DNA of 64,000 nucleotides. It comes from WQZF01 sp031556405. GTDB taxonomy: Bacteria > Pseudomonadota > Gammaproteobacteria > Burkholderiales > Rhodocyclaceae. The translations under genes and the position numbers were made by a program. The DNA lies in assembly GCA_031556405.1 (NCBI GenBank), contig JAVBTC010000074.1:1-64000 (forward strand), in the 5' to 3' direction. Below are positions 44,904 through 53,365 of this stretch, in pieces (position 1 is the stretch's first letter; each line of letters begins with the position of its first letter). Below the pieces are notes generated by a model, which did not search any database, had not been told where the DNA came from, and saw only the letters and a list, made by a program, of their open reading frames with translations.

Positions 44904-45709
44904 ACAGGGATGCCGCGAAAAACTCTTCCATCTCTCCCATTTCTCCCGTCTCCCACATTTCCCCCACGCATCGGTCGCCGCGCAATCCCACCACGCGTCC
45001 CGCGTTGACTGCGGATCTGTGCCATGCGGTCGTCGGCAGGCGTGCCGCCGCGGTTGAACTGCTGCGCGCGGCGGCGGCCGAGTTCGCCGGCAGGATTGCG
45101 TTTGCCTGCAGTTTCGGCGCGGAAGACATGGTGCTGATCGACATCATCGCCACCGAGCGTCTGCTGATCGATATTTTTTCGCTCGATACCGGCCGCCTGC
45201 CGTCGCAAACCCATGCGCTGATGTGCGAGACGGAACGGCGCTACGGTATCGGGATACGGCTATATTTTCCCGAACGCGATGCGGTCGAACGCTATGTGAA
45301 CACGCACGGCATCGACGCTTTCTACGATTCGGCGGCGCTGCGCCGCGAATGCTGCCGCATCCGCAAGCTGGAACCGCTGCAACGTGCCCTGTCGGGCCGC
45401 CGCGCCTGGATCACCGGCATGCGCGCCGCGCAGAGCGCCACCCGTGCCGCGTTGCCGCTGCGTCAGTACGATGAAATCAATGCGCTGGAAAAATTCAACC
45501 CGCTCGCCGACTGGAGTGAGACGGAAGTATGGGCCGCCATCCGCCTTGCGGAAGCGCCTTATAACGCGCTGCACGACGAGTTCTATCCCAGCATCGGCTG
45601 TGCTCCGTGCACCCGCGCCACCGCCGTCGGCGAGGATGTCCGCGCCGGCCGCTGGTGGTGGGAGGAAGAAGGCGCCCGCGAATGCGGTCTGCACGCGCGG
45701 AGACCATGA
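44900..45709 (+). CDS. cysH: Assimilatory adenylylsulfate (APS) reductase, CysH family
   Basis: 269 residues. It reduces activated sulfate to sulfite with thioredoxin. PP-loop-derived FACSFGAEDMVLIDII, SLDTGRLPSQTHAL and GMRAAQSATR are present. Cysteine pairs in RRECCRIRK and SIGCAPCTRA make the 4Fe-4S site of APS-using enzymes (CC...CxxC), so the preferred substrate should be APS rather than PAPS. The operon has ATP sulfurylase but no APS kinase, which agrees. The N-terminal SISPISPVSHISPT comes from four 9-bp repeats. The start overlaps DUF934 by 4 bp. Confidence 0.95.
   Translation: MNRDAAKNSSISPISPVSHISPTHRSPRNPTTRPALTADLCHAVVGRRAAAVELLRAAAAEFAGRIAFACSFGAEDMVLIDIIATERLLIDIFSLDTGRLPSQTHALMCETERRYGIGIRLYFPERDAVERYVNTHGIDAFYDSAALRRECCRIRKLEPLQRALSGRRAWITGMRAAQSATRAALPLRQYDEINALEKFNPLADWSETEVWAAIRLAEAPYNALHDEFYPSIGCAPCTRATAVGEDVRAGRWWWEEEGARECGLHARRP
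44930..44965. repeat. Tandem repeat, 4 x 9 bp, in cysH N-terminus
   Basis: Units atctctccc, atttctccc, gtctcccac and atttccccc encoding ISPISPVSHISP, ahead of the conserved enzyme core. Confidence 0.75.
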
Positions 45710-45789
45710 ATCGCGTCAACTCTGAATAACCCTGAGCGCCGCAAACCAGGCGTTCCGTCTCAACCGACCGTCTTCATCCCTAACGACCC

Positions 45790-46746
45790 ATGAACGCAAT
45801 TTCTCTTCATCATTCCGATGCGGCGTCCCGCCGGATTTCCGGTCACCCCTCCCGTCTTTCCCATCTCGACCGGATCGAGGCGGAAGCCATCCACATCCTG
45901 CGCGAGGTGGCGGGTCAGTGCGAACGGCCGGTGCTGCTCTTTTCCGGCGGCAAGGATTCCGTCTGCCTCCTGCGCCTGGCGGAAAAGGCCTTTCGCCCCG
46001 GACGCTTTCCGTTTCCGCTCCTGCATATCGACACCGGCCACAACTATCCGGAAGTTATTTCTTTCCGCGACCGCCGCGCCTTCGAGCTGGGCGAACGGCT
46101 GATCGTGCGCTCGGTGGAGGATTCGATCGCGCGCGGCTCGGTGGTGCTGAAGACATCGGACGAGTCGCGCAACAAGCATCAGTCGGTGACACTGCTTGAA
46201 GCCATCGACGAATACGGGTTCGACTGCTGCATCGGCGGCGCCCGGCGCGATGAGGAAAAAGCGCGCGCCAAGGAACGCGTGATGAGTTTTCGCGACGGAT
46301 TCGGCCAGTGGGACCCGAAAAACCAGCGTCCCGAACTCTGGCGCCTGTACAACGCGCGCACGCACAAGGGCGAAAACATCCGCGCCTTCCCGATCTCCGA
46401 CTGGACGGAAATGGACGTCTGGCAATACATCGAGCGCGAACGCCTGGAACTGCCGTCGATCTACTTTGCCCATGCGCGCGATGTCGTGCGCCGGGGCGCT
46501 TCCCTCGTGCCGGTGACGGCGCTGACGCCGCCGCGAAACGGCGAGAACGTGATCCGGGTGAACGTGCGTTTCCGTACCGTCGGCGACATCACCTGCACGG
46601 CGCCGGTCGAATCGGATGCGGATTCCATCGACAGGATCCTCCTTGAAACCGCCGCCGCCACGATCAGCGAGCGCGGCGCCACGCGGCTGGACGACCAGAC
46701 TTCCGACGCGGCGATGGAACAGCGCAAACGGGAAGGGTATTTCTGA
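45790..46746 (+). CDS. cysD: Sulfate adenylyltransferase subunit 2 (CysD)
   Basis: 318 residues. Catalytic subunit of ATP sulfurylase, an ATP pyrophosphatase-type enzyme that forms APS from sulfate and ATP. PP-loop LLFSGGKDSVCLLRLAEKAF, HIDTGHNYPEVISFRD, GGARRDEEKARAKER and the C-terminal RYRTVGD-like VRFRTVGDITCTAPV match the family. Located 80 bp after cysH and 31 bp before cysN, its partner. Confidence 0.97.
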   Translation: MNAISLHHSDAASRRISGHPSRLSHLDRIEAEAIHILREVAGQCERPVLLFSGGKDSVCLLRLAEKAFRPGRFPFPLLHIDTGHNYPEVISFRDRRAFELGERLIVRSVEDSIARGSVVLKTSDESRNKHQSVTLLEAIDEYGFDCCIGGARRDEEKARAKERVMSFRDGFGQWDPKNQRPELWRLYNARTHKGENIRAFPISDWTEMDVWQYIERERLELPSIYFAHARDVVRRGASLVPVTALTPPRNGENVIRVNVRFRTVGDITCTAPVESDADSIDRILLETAAATISERGATRLDDQTSDAAMEQRKREGYF

Positions 46747-46777
46747 TTATTTCCGAATCACATTTTTAGTGAATGCC

Positions 46778-48196
46778 ATGACAGACAACAAAACGAAGCC
46801 TGTGACGAACGGCAAGGTAAACGACACCAAGGACAGCGGCCTGCTGCGCTTCATGACCTGCGGCAGCGTCGACGACGGCAAAAGCACGCTGATCGGCCGC
46901 CTGCTCTACGACAGCAAAGCCATTCTCGCCGACACCCTGAACCACATCGAACGCAGTTCGAAGCGGCGCGGCGGGGACACGGTCGACCTCTCGCTCCTTA
47001 CCGACGGATTGGAGGCCGAGCGCGAGCAGGGCATCACCATCGACGTCGCCTACCGCTATTTCTCCACCGGCAGGCGCAAGTACATCATCGCCGACGCGCC
47101 CGGCCACGAGCAGTACACGCGCAACATGGTCACCGCCGCCTCGACCGCCGACCTGGCGATCATTCTCGTCGATGCGCGCAGGGGCGTGCTCGCGCAGACC
47201 CGGCGGCATGCCTGCCTGGCGCACCTGGTCGGCGTCCGTCAACTGGTCGTCGCCGTCAACAAGATGGATCTCGCCGGGTACGAGCGGGAAACGTTCGCCG
47301 CCATCCGCGATGATTTCCTCGCCTTCGCCGAAAAGATGGGAATCGCCGGCGGCAACGATAACGAGGGGATTGCCGGTGGTTTTTTCCCCGTGCTTCATTT
47401 CGTGCCGATCTCCGCCCTGAACGGCGACAACGTCGTCGACCGGAGCGGCGCCATGCCGTGGTACGACGGGCCTTCGCTGCTCGACCTGCTCGAAGCCGCG
47501 CCCGGCGCGCACGATATCCCCGGTTGGGAAGGACGGGAGCATTTCAGCGAATCTTTCCGCGAATCTTTCCACGAACCATTTCGTTTCCCGGTGCAATACG
47601 TCTGCCGCCCGCAGGCCTCCGGCGATGCGGCGCTGCACGACTACCGCGGGTTCATGGGCCGCATCGAATCGGGCAGCATCCGCGCCGGCGACCCGGTCGC
47701 CGTGCTTCCCTCGGGATTGAAAAGCCGCGTCGCGGCGGTTCATCTCGGCGGCGAGGCGATTGCCGCCGGCCTGCCGGAGCAGTCCGTCACCCTGCTGCTC
47801 GAAGACGACATCGATATCTCGCGCGGCGACATGATCGTCAGGACGGACGAAAGCGGAGCCCCGCCGGAGCCGCGCAGGGAACTGGACGCCATGCTGTGCT
47901 GGCTCTCCGAAACGCCGCTGTCTCCGGCGCGTACCTACCTCATCCGCCACACCACGCGTACCGGCAAGGCCAGGCTCGCCGACGTGGCGTACCGGGTCGA
48001 CGTCCATTCGCAGGCGCATCTCCCGGCCGAGTTTCCGGCCGAGAACGCGCTCGCAATGAACGACATCGCCCGCGTGCGCTGGAAACTGGCGCAGCCGGTA
48101 TTCGCCGATGCCTACCGGGAAAACCGCGCCACCGGCGCCTTCATCGTCATCGACGAGACGACGAACAACACCGTGGGCGCGGGGATGATCTGCTGA
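46778..48196 (+). CDS. cysN: Sulfate adenylyltransferase subunit 1 (CysN, GTPase)
   Basis: 472 residues. EF-Tu-like GTPase that drives APS formation by CysD. G1 GSVDDGKSTLIGRL, switch region EREQGITIDVAYRYF, G3 DAPGHEQYTRNM and G4 NKMD are intact; translation-factor beta barrels follow. No C-terminal APS kinase (CysC) domain is fused, consistent with an APS-type CysH. A short SESFRESFHEPF segment comes from 12-bp repeats ahead of FRFPVQYV. It is last in the operon. Confidence 0.96.
   Translation: MTDNKTKPVTNGKVNDTKDSGLLRFMTCGSVDDGKSTLIGRLLYDSKAILADTLNHIERSSKRRGGDTVDLSLLTDGLEAEREQGITIDVAYRYFSTGRRKYIIADAPGHEQYTRNMVTAASTADLAIILVDARRGVLAQTRRHACLAHLVGVRQLVVAVNKMDLAGYERETFAAIRDDFLAFAEKMGIAGGNDNEGIAGGFFPVLHFVPISALNGDNVVDRSGAMPWYDGPSLLDLLEAAPGAHDIPGWEGREHFSESFRESFHEPFRFPVQYVCRPQASGDAALHDYRGFMGRIESGSIRAGDPVAVLPSGLKSRVAAVHLGGEAIAAGLPEQSVTLLLEDDIDISRGDMIVRTDESGAPPEPRRELDAMLCWLSETPLSPARTYLIRHTTRTGKARLADVAYRVDVHSQAHLPAEFPAENALAMNDIARVRWKLAQPVFADAYRENRATGAFIVIDETTNNTVGAGMIC
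47547..47582. repeat. Tandem repeat, 3 x 12 bp, in cysN
   Basis: Two perfect copies of gcgaatctttcc and a third diverged copy, encoding ESFRESFHEPF between the G domain and the second domain. Confidence 0.7.
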
Positions 48197-48250
48197 ATTC
48201 GGCACGAATGAAGTGTGGCGGGGTTCAAAGGCCGGAACGGAACACCGTGA

Positions 48251-48322
48251 ATTCTAAATTAATTGAAATTTAATATATCTACAGTAGTGAGTTTTGTGAC
48301 GTAATTAATTCAATATTGGAAT
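48251..48322. repeat. AT-rich CTACAGTAG element, copy 7
   Basis: Between cysN and queG. Perfect core CTACAGTAG at 48279-48287, GGAAT at 48318 (offset 39); begins ATTCTAAATTAATTG. Confidence 0.65.
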
Positions 48323-48418
48323 ATGTTGAAAGCCGGACGGCTGAAATCGAGACGGCCGGTGCAAAACCTCCAGCATTGCGTAAACTGCTTCTTTTCCGGA
48401 ATCGATGCTCGGAACGGA

Positions 48419-49711
48419 ATGACAGAGGACACGATAAACGTTTTTCATGACGGCGCCCCCGACTGGAGCCGGCTGGCGGCGCAGATCAAGGAATGGGGCC
48501 GCGCGCTGGGTTTCGGCGCCGTCGGCATCGCGCGTGCCGATCCTGGCGAAGCGGTGCCGCATCTGGAACGCTGGCTCGCGCTCGGACGGCACGGCGAGAT
48601 GGAATACATGGCCCGGCACCTGCCGCTGCGCGCCGCGCCCGCGGCGCTTCTGCCCGGCACGGTCAGTATCGTTTCCGTCCGGCTTCCCTACTGGCCGCAG
48701 GAGTTGTCGCACGAGCAAGCGCTCACGGTGCTGGCGGATTCCCGGCAGGCGTATATCTCCCGCTACGCGCTCGGGCGCGACTATCACAAGACCATGCGCC
48801 AGCGGCTTTCCCGCCTTGCCGCGCGGATTGCCGAAGCGCTTTCCGGAAATCCGGAGGTTGGAATTGGTGGCATCGACGGAATCGGTGGAATCGGCGGAGT
48901 CGGCGGAGTCGGCGCCGCCGATGCCGCGCCTTCTTCCGAATCTTCTTTTGAATTCCTTCACCGGGTTTTTTCCGATTCGGCGCCGGTGCTCGAAGTCGAG
49001 TTCGCGCGCCAGTCCGGAATCGCCTGGCGGGGCAAACATACCCTTTCGCTGACGCGCGAAGGCTCGTGGTATTTTCTCGGCGAAATCTACACCAATCTGC
49101 CGCTGCCGCCGGATACCCCGGTGAGCGCCCACTGCGGTTCCTGCACCGAATGCATCGAGCGCTGTCCGACCGGCGCGATCGTCGCGCCGTACCAGCTCGA
49201 TGCCCGGCGCTGTATTTCCTACCTGACGATCGAACATTCCGGCGCGATTCCCGAAGCGTTGCGCCCGCTGATCGGCAACCGCATCTACGGTTGCGACGAC
49301 TGCCAGCTTTATTGTCCCTGGAATGTGACCGGGCATCGGACCGGGTATCGGACCGGGTATCGGACCAAAGCCCGGACCAAAGCCCGGACCGAATCCGATC
49401 CCCGGCACGGCGCGGCGCGGCCGCCGGGAGATTCCGATTTCGCGCCGCGGCATGGTCTCGACGCGGCGGCGCTGACGACGCTGTTCGCCTGGGACGAAGC
49501 GCAGTTTCTGGAACGTTTTTCCGGCAGCCCGATCCGCCGCATCGGTTTTGAGCGCTGGCTGCGCAATATCGCCGTTGCGCTCGGAAACGCTCCGCCCGAG
49601 TCCGGCATCCGCGCCGCGCTCATCGCGCGCCGCGATCACTCGTCGCCGCTGGTGCGCGAACACGTTGCCTGGGCGCTGGCGCGGCAGGAAGAAAAGGCCC
49701 CGGGCTTTTGA
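48419..49711 (+). CDS. queG: Epoxyqueuosine reductase
   Basis: 430 residues from the ATG at 48419. Cobalamin-dependent enzyme that reduces epoxyqueuosine to queuosine in tRNA. DUF1730 region AKALGFGAVGIA-like (WGRALGFGAVGIARAD), ALGRDYHKTMRQRL, then two 4Fe-4S motifs (CGSCTECIERCPTGAI and CDDCQLYCPWN) and a HEAT-like end (SPLVREHVAWAL). It carries two in-frame repeat arrays: a Gly/Ile/Val stretch before the FRVFSDSAPV-like LHRVFSDSAPVLE, and TGYRTGYRTKARTKAR after the second cluster. Normally divergent from tsaE; here the sulfate operon lies between them. Confidence 0.95.
   Translation: MTEDTINVFHDGAPDWSRLAAQIKEWGRALGFGAVGIARADPGEAVPHLERWLALGRHGEMEYMARHLPLRAAPAALLPGTVSIVSVRLPYWPQELSHEQALTVLADSRQAYISRYALGRDYHKTMRQRLSRLAARIAEALSGNPEVGIGGIDGIGGIGGVGGVGAADAAPSSESSFEFLHRVFSDSAPVLEVEFARQSGIAWRGKHTLSLTREGSWYFLGEIYTNLPLPPDTPVSAHCGSCTECIERCPTGAIVAPYQLDARRCISYLTIEHSGAIPEALRPLIGNRIYGCDDCQLYCPWNVTGHRTGYRTGYRTKARTKARTESDPRHGAARPPGDSDFAPRHGLDAAALTTLFAWDEAQFLERFSGSPIRRIGFERWLRNIAVALGNAPPESGIRAALIARRDHSSPLVREHVAWALARQEEKAPGF
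48860..48913. repeat. Tandem repeat, 6 x 9 bp, in queG
   Basis: Units of the type ggaatcggt/ggagtcggc, two adjacent ones identical, encoding GIGGIDGIGGIGGVGGVG in a linker. Confidence 0.85.
49327..49398. repeat. Tandem repeat, 6 x 12 bp, in queG
   Basis: Three units of the gaccgggtatcg type, two identical gaccaaagcccg units and one diverged unit, encoding TGHRTGYRTGYRTKARTKAR. Confidence 0.85.
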
Positions 49712-49786
49712 TTTTTATAAATATAAGAAATTAACTTTCGCTGTTGTAGATGGATTTATTCGAAAATTAATTCATATATATGGAAT
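49710..49786. repeat. AT-rich CTACAGTAG element, copy 8
   Basis: In the convergent queG/kup gap. Core CTGTTGTAG at 49741-49749, GGAAT at 49782 (offset 41). It fills nearly the whole gap. Confidence 0.6.
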
Positions 49787-49804
49787 TCCGCGTTCGTCTT
49801 TTTC

Positions 49805-51685
49805 CTACAGAACCACTTGCGCGCCAAGCTCGACGACGCGGTTCGACGGAATCTTGAAAAACGTCGTCGCGCTGCTTGCATTGCGCGACATGACGATGAA
49901 GATTTTTTGCCGCCACAGCGCCAGTGTCGATTTCGGCCGCGCGATCAGGGTTTCGCGGCCGAGGAAGAATGAAGTCTCCATCATGTCGAATTCCAGCCCG
50001 AACGCGGAGCAATGCGCCAGCGCCGCGGGAATGTCGGGTTCGTCCATGAAGCCGTAGCGCACGAGCACCCGGTAGAAATCGTCTTGCAGCGGTTCCACCT
50101 CGACCTGCTCTGAACGCGGCACATGCGGCGCATCGAGCACCTTGACCGAAAGCAGAACGACCCGCTCGTGCAGCACCTTGTTGTGCATCAGGTTGTGCAG
50201 GAGCGCATGCGGAACGCCGTCGGGGTTGGCGTGCATGAATACGGAAGTGCCGGGAACCCGCGTCGGCAGGCCGGCGTGAAGTACTTCGATGAAGACGTTC
50301 AAGGGCATCGCCTCGGTGTGCATGCGTTCCACGACGATCCGGCGTCCGCGTTTCCAGGTCGTCATCAGCGTGAAGATGACGAGTCCGGCGACCAGGGGGA
50401 ACCAGCCTCCGTCCGGAATTTTCAGCACGTTCGCGGCAAGGAAGACGAGTTCGACCGCGAGGAAAATCGAAAACAGCAGGATCGCGCGCGTCCAGCCCCA
50501 TTTCCAGATCTTGGCGACGACGATGGTGGCGAGCAGCGAGGTGATGACCATGTCGCTCGTCACTGCGATTCCGTACGCCGCCGCCAGATTGGCCGAGGAG
50601 CGGAAGCCGAGCACGAGCAGCATGACGCCGATCATCAGGCCCCAGTTGATTCCCGGCAGGTAGATCTGCCCCTGTTCCTGCTCCGACGTGTGCTGGACTT
50701 CCATCCGCGGCAAAAAGCCGAGCTGGATCGCCTGCCTCGAAATCGAGAAGGCGCCGGAAATGACCGCCTGCGATGCAATCACCGTCGCCACGGTGGCCAG
50801 CCCCACCAGCGGAATCAGGGCCCATTCCGGCGCCGCGAGAAAAAACGGATTTCCTTTCGTCTCAGGATGCGCGAGCAGCAGCGCGCCCTGTCCGAAATAA
50901 TTGAGTACCAGCGAAGGAAGCACCAGTCCGTACCACGCGATTTGGATCGGCCGCCGTCCGAAGTGGCCCATGTCCGCGTACAACGCCTCGGCGCCCGTCA
51001 CCGCAAGCACGACGTTGCCCATCGCCAGCAGGGCCTGTGTGCGGTTGTGCCACAGGAATTCGGCGCCGTACATCGGGTTCAGCGCCAGCAGCACGTGCGG
51101 ATTGCGGATCAGGTTGTAAATGCCGAGCACCGCCAGCGTGGCGAACCAGAGCAACATCACCGGCCCGAAGAAAATGCCGATGCCGCCCGTGCCGCGCCGC
51201 TGGACGAAAAACAGGCCGAACAGCACCGCCAACGTGATCGGGATCACGAACGGTTCCAGTCCCGGTGCGATCACTTCCAGCCCTTCGACGGCGGAAAGCA
51301 CGGAAATCGCCGGCGTCACCATTCCGTCGCCGTAGAACATCGCCGCTCCGAGAATGCCGATGACAGAAATTATCGTCAGCTTTCTCCTGCTTCCGTGCGC
51401 TTCGTGCAAGGCCAGCGCAATCAGCGCCATGATGCCGCCTTCCCCCCGGTTATCGGCGCGCATGATGATGAACACGTACTTGAACGAGACGACGATCATC
51501 AGGGCCCAGAAAAAAAGCGACAGGCAGCCGAGCAGGTTGGCTTCGTGGAGCGCGATCGGATGGTTGCCGGCGAATACCTCTTTCATCGAATAGAGCGGGC
51601 TGGTGCCGATGTCGCCAAAGACGACGCCGAGCGCGGCAAGCGCCAGGGCGGCGATGCGCGGGTCGCGTGCATGGGAAGTATTCAT
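49805..51685 (-). CDS. kup: Low-affinity potassium transporter Kup
   Basis: 626 residues from the ATG at 51685. Proton-coupled K+ uptake permease. About twelve membrane helices follow the KUP signature ALGVVFGDIGTSPLYSMKEVF; MFYGDGMVTPAISVLSAVEGL and ALTGAEALYADMGHFG-like (VTGAEALYADMGHFG) are typical. The soluble C-terminal domain contains RVVLLSVKVLDAPHVP and ETSFFLGRETL. Stand-alone and convergent with queG. The long 5' extension of the frame is not conserved. Confidence 0.96.
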   Translation of the reverse strand: MNTSHARDPRIAALALAALGVVFGDIGTSPLYSMKEVFAGNHPIALHEANLLGCLSLFFWALMIVVSFKYVFIIMRADNRGEGGIMALIALALHEAHGSRRKLTIISVIGILGAAMFYGDGMVTPAISVLSAVEGLEVIAPGLEPFVIPITLAVLFGLFFVQRRGTGGIGIFFGPVMLLWFATLAVLGIYNLIRNPHVLLALNPMYGAEFLWHNRTQALLAMGNVVLAVTGAEALYADMGHFGRRPIQIAWYGLVLPSLVLNYFGQGALLLAHPETKGNPFFLAAPEWALIPLVGLATVATVIASQAVISGAFSISRQAIQLGFLPRMEVQHTSEQEQGQIYLPGINWGLMIGVMLLVLGFRSSANLAAAYGIAVTSDMVITSLLATIVVAKIWKWGWTRAILLFSIFLAVELVFLAANVLKIPDGGWFPLVAGLVIFTLMTTWKRGRRIVVERMHTEAMPLNVFIEVLHAGLPTRVPGTSVFMHANPDGVPHALLHNLMHNKVLHERVVLLSVKVLDAPHVPRSEQVEVEPLQDDFYRVLVRYGFMDEPDIPAALAHCSAFGLEFDMMETSFFLGRETLIARPKSTLALWRQKIFIVMSRNASSATTFFKIPSNRVVELGAQVVL

Positions 51686-52030
51686 AGGATTTCGGAGCGG
51701 AAGATGACGGAGAATCCGTACGCCCGGAGTTATAGGAGAAAAATGCCGATTCTGCCGCAAACCCGGCGGGTTCGAGGAAAAAGTGCGGCTGCGGGCAGGC
51801 GGGTGAAGCCGGCAATGGTCGGTTCGCCGTCAATGCCTGGATCGTTTTCCTTCAGGAAATAAAGCGCGGATGGTGTGACAGTTTGCGCGGCAGTTTTCAT
51901 GCGCTTGCAGGGAAAAAGCGGGGAGCGCGGCCGGGGATTGCCGATTCCGGCGACGACGGTGTTTGCACCGCTTGTTCTTTCGTCCGGATTCATTGTTTTT
52001 GCGCTCCCGATGCTGCTCCGGAAACAATAA
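51686..52030. other. Gene-free stretch upstream of kup
   Basis: About 345 bp between the kup start and the H1-like gene's terminator. It presumably contains the kup promoter, but I see no clear -35/-10 pair. A minus-strand open frame of about 110 codons here runs through the terminator and has no ribosome site or recognisable similarity. Confidence 0.4.
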
Positions 52031-52054
52031 CGGGACAGGATTGCTCCTGTCCCG
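52021..52054 (-). terminator. Terminator after the H1-like gene
   Basis: Perfect 10-bp stem CGGGACAGGA with a 4-nt loop; on the minus strand it is followed by TTATTGTTT. About 40 bp past the stop. Confidence 0.7.
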
Positions 52055-52093
52055 CGTAGCTTCATTCAAAAGCCGATGTTGCTCGTACCCTTG

Positions 52094-52888
52094 TTACTTG
52101 GGTCGGGATCCCGTGGGGAACGGCCAGGCGCCGGACGGATTGAGCGCCGACTTCGTCCCCGGAGTTGCCGCCAGGGAGGGCGAAGCCGTTCCTCCCGTCA
52201 GCGGGAAACCGGAGGAAAGCACGGGAGATGCCGACGCCGTCACCGGTTTGGCTGCCGCTTGTTTCTCGGCGGGTTTTTTCGCCGCAGCGACTTTTTTCAC
52301 CGTGGATTTAGCGGGAGCTGGCTTCGCCGCCGGCTTGGCTGCCGGCTTAGTTGCCGGTTTTGCGGCGGCTTTTTTCGGTGCCGCTTTCTTTGCTGCCGGT
52401 TTTGCCGCTGCCTTGGCGGCGGGTTTTTTCACCGCGGCCTTTGCTGCGGGTTTCGCTGCCGGTTTCTTCACTGCGGCTGCTTTTTTCGCTGCGGGTTTTG
52501 CAGCCGGCTTGGCCGTCGCTTTCTTGGCCGCCGGTTTTGCCGTTGCCTTGGCGGCGGTCTTCTTCACCGCGGGTTTCGCAGCAGGCTTTTTCGCTGCCGG
52601 TTTTGCCGCCGCTGGTTTTGTCGCCGCTGATTTTGTTGCCGTCTTGGCTACGGCTTTCTTCGGCGCAGCTTTCTTGGCCGCCGGTTTTGCCGCTGCCTTG
52701 GTTGCGGGCTTCTTCACTGCTGCCTTTGCCGCCGGTTTTGCAGCGGTTTTCTTGGCCGCCGGCTTCGCTGCGGGTTTCGCCGCTGCCTTTTTGACGGCGG
52801 GTTTGGCCGCTGCTTTCTTTACTGCGGGTTTCGCGACGGATTTTTTGTCCTTGTCGCTCTCTGCCTTTGCTTTCGCGCTCGTTGCCAC
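52094..52888 (-). CDS. Histone H1-like, Lys/Ala/Pro-rich DNA-binding protein (AlgP/PhaF-tail type)
   Basis: 264 residues, starting with GTG at 52888 behind AAGGAGG. After a short start (ATSAKAKAESDKDKKS) the protein is about 180 residues of AAKPAAKK-type repeats, like the C-terminal tail of AlgP or eukaryotic H1; it should bind DNA through charge and be largely unstructured. The non-repetitive end LNPSGAWPFPTGSRPK resembles the conserved tail of betaproteobacterial relatives. A role in nucleoid compaction or gene control is inferred. The repeat DNA may vary in length between strains. Confidence 0.88.
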   Translation of the reverse strand: MATSAKAKAESDKDKKSVAKPAVKKAAAKPAVKKAAAKPAAKPAAKKTAAKPAAKAAVKKPATKAAAKPAAKKAAPKKAVAKTATKSAATKPAAAKPAAKKPAAKPAVKKTAAKATAKPAAKKATAKPAAKPAAKKAAAVKKPAAKPAAKAAVKKPAAKAAAKPAAKKAAPKKAAAKPATKPAAKPAAKPAPAKSTVKKVAAAKKPAEKQAAAKPVTASASPVLSSGFPLTGGTASPSLAATPGTKSALNPSGAWPFPTGSRPK

Positions 52889-53365
52889 GTTGACCTCCTT
52901 GTTTCAGTTAAGAAATATCCGATGAACACCGTAAAGAAACATCCGTTCAAATCGACCGGACCAATCCGATTGGAACGGCGGAGGCCGACCCATCGAATCC
53001 TGCTGCAACACCATGCCGTCAGAACAGCGACAACACCGCGAAAGACACTTTTCCCGCGCTTCCGCTCCAACCGCCGCAAGAGCCAATATCGGCGGCACTT
53101 TCGGAGCTACCACTAGATATTGTGTCTTGCTTGCAATTTGGCACTAATTCTAGTAGCGCTATTCCAATGGCGCAAGAAGATCGATATTTAAAAGTCAACC
53201 CGCTGGTGGAGGCTCGTTGCGTGTATGCAACAATGCATGATTTGAATCTGTCAAGGGCGGTGCGAAAACGTTCCCCCGGAGAACGAAAAAAGTTCCCGCA
53301 TGAAAAAAGAGAGGTTGGCGCCGAAGCGGGAGGGGATCAGGCCGGGATCGGGCCGGAGGCCGGGA
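52889..53365. other. Gene-free stretch between H1-like gene and ampD
   Basis: 477 bp. It holds a candidate promoter for the H1-like gene (53147-53175), a block with partial resemblance to the AT-rich elements (ATTCCAATGG plus CTAGTAGCGCT near 53150), and GC-rich imperfect repeats of a gggatcaggcc type at 53334-53377 that run into the ampD stop. No convincing gene is seen. Confidence 0.5.
53147..53175 (-). promoter_or_regulatory. Candidate sigma-70 promoter for the H1-like gene
   Basis: On the minus strand TTGCGC, a 17-bp spacer and TAGAAT. It would leave a leader of about 250 nt. Confidence 0.45.

Noticed and set aside
50123..51862. Plus-strand open frame of 579 codons opposite kup
   Set aside because: Antisense of a membrane protein gives a charged, His/Arg-rich frame; no family match and no ribosome site.
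51730..52065. Minus-strand open frame of 111 codons between kup and the H1-like gene
   Set aside because: It starts upstream of and runs through the H1-like gene's terminator hairpin and lacks a ribosome site.
51963..52925. Plus-strand Gly/Ala/Phe-rich open frame opposite the H1-like gene
   Set aside because: It is the complement of the AAKP repeat; the minus strand has the strong ribosome site and a terminator.
53110..53172. Tenth AT-rich element between the H1-like gene and ampD
   Set aside because: It has ATTCCAATGG and a CTAGTAG string, but order and spacing differ from the nine accepted copies, and it overlaps a plausible promoter.
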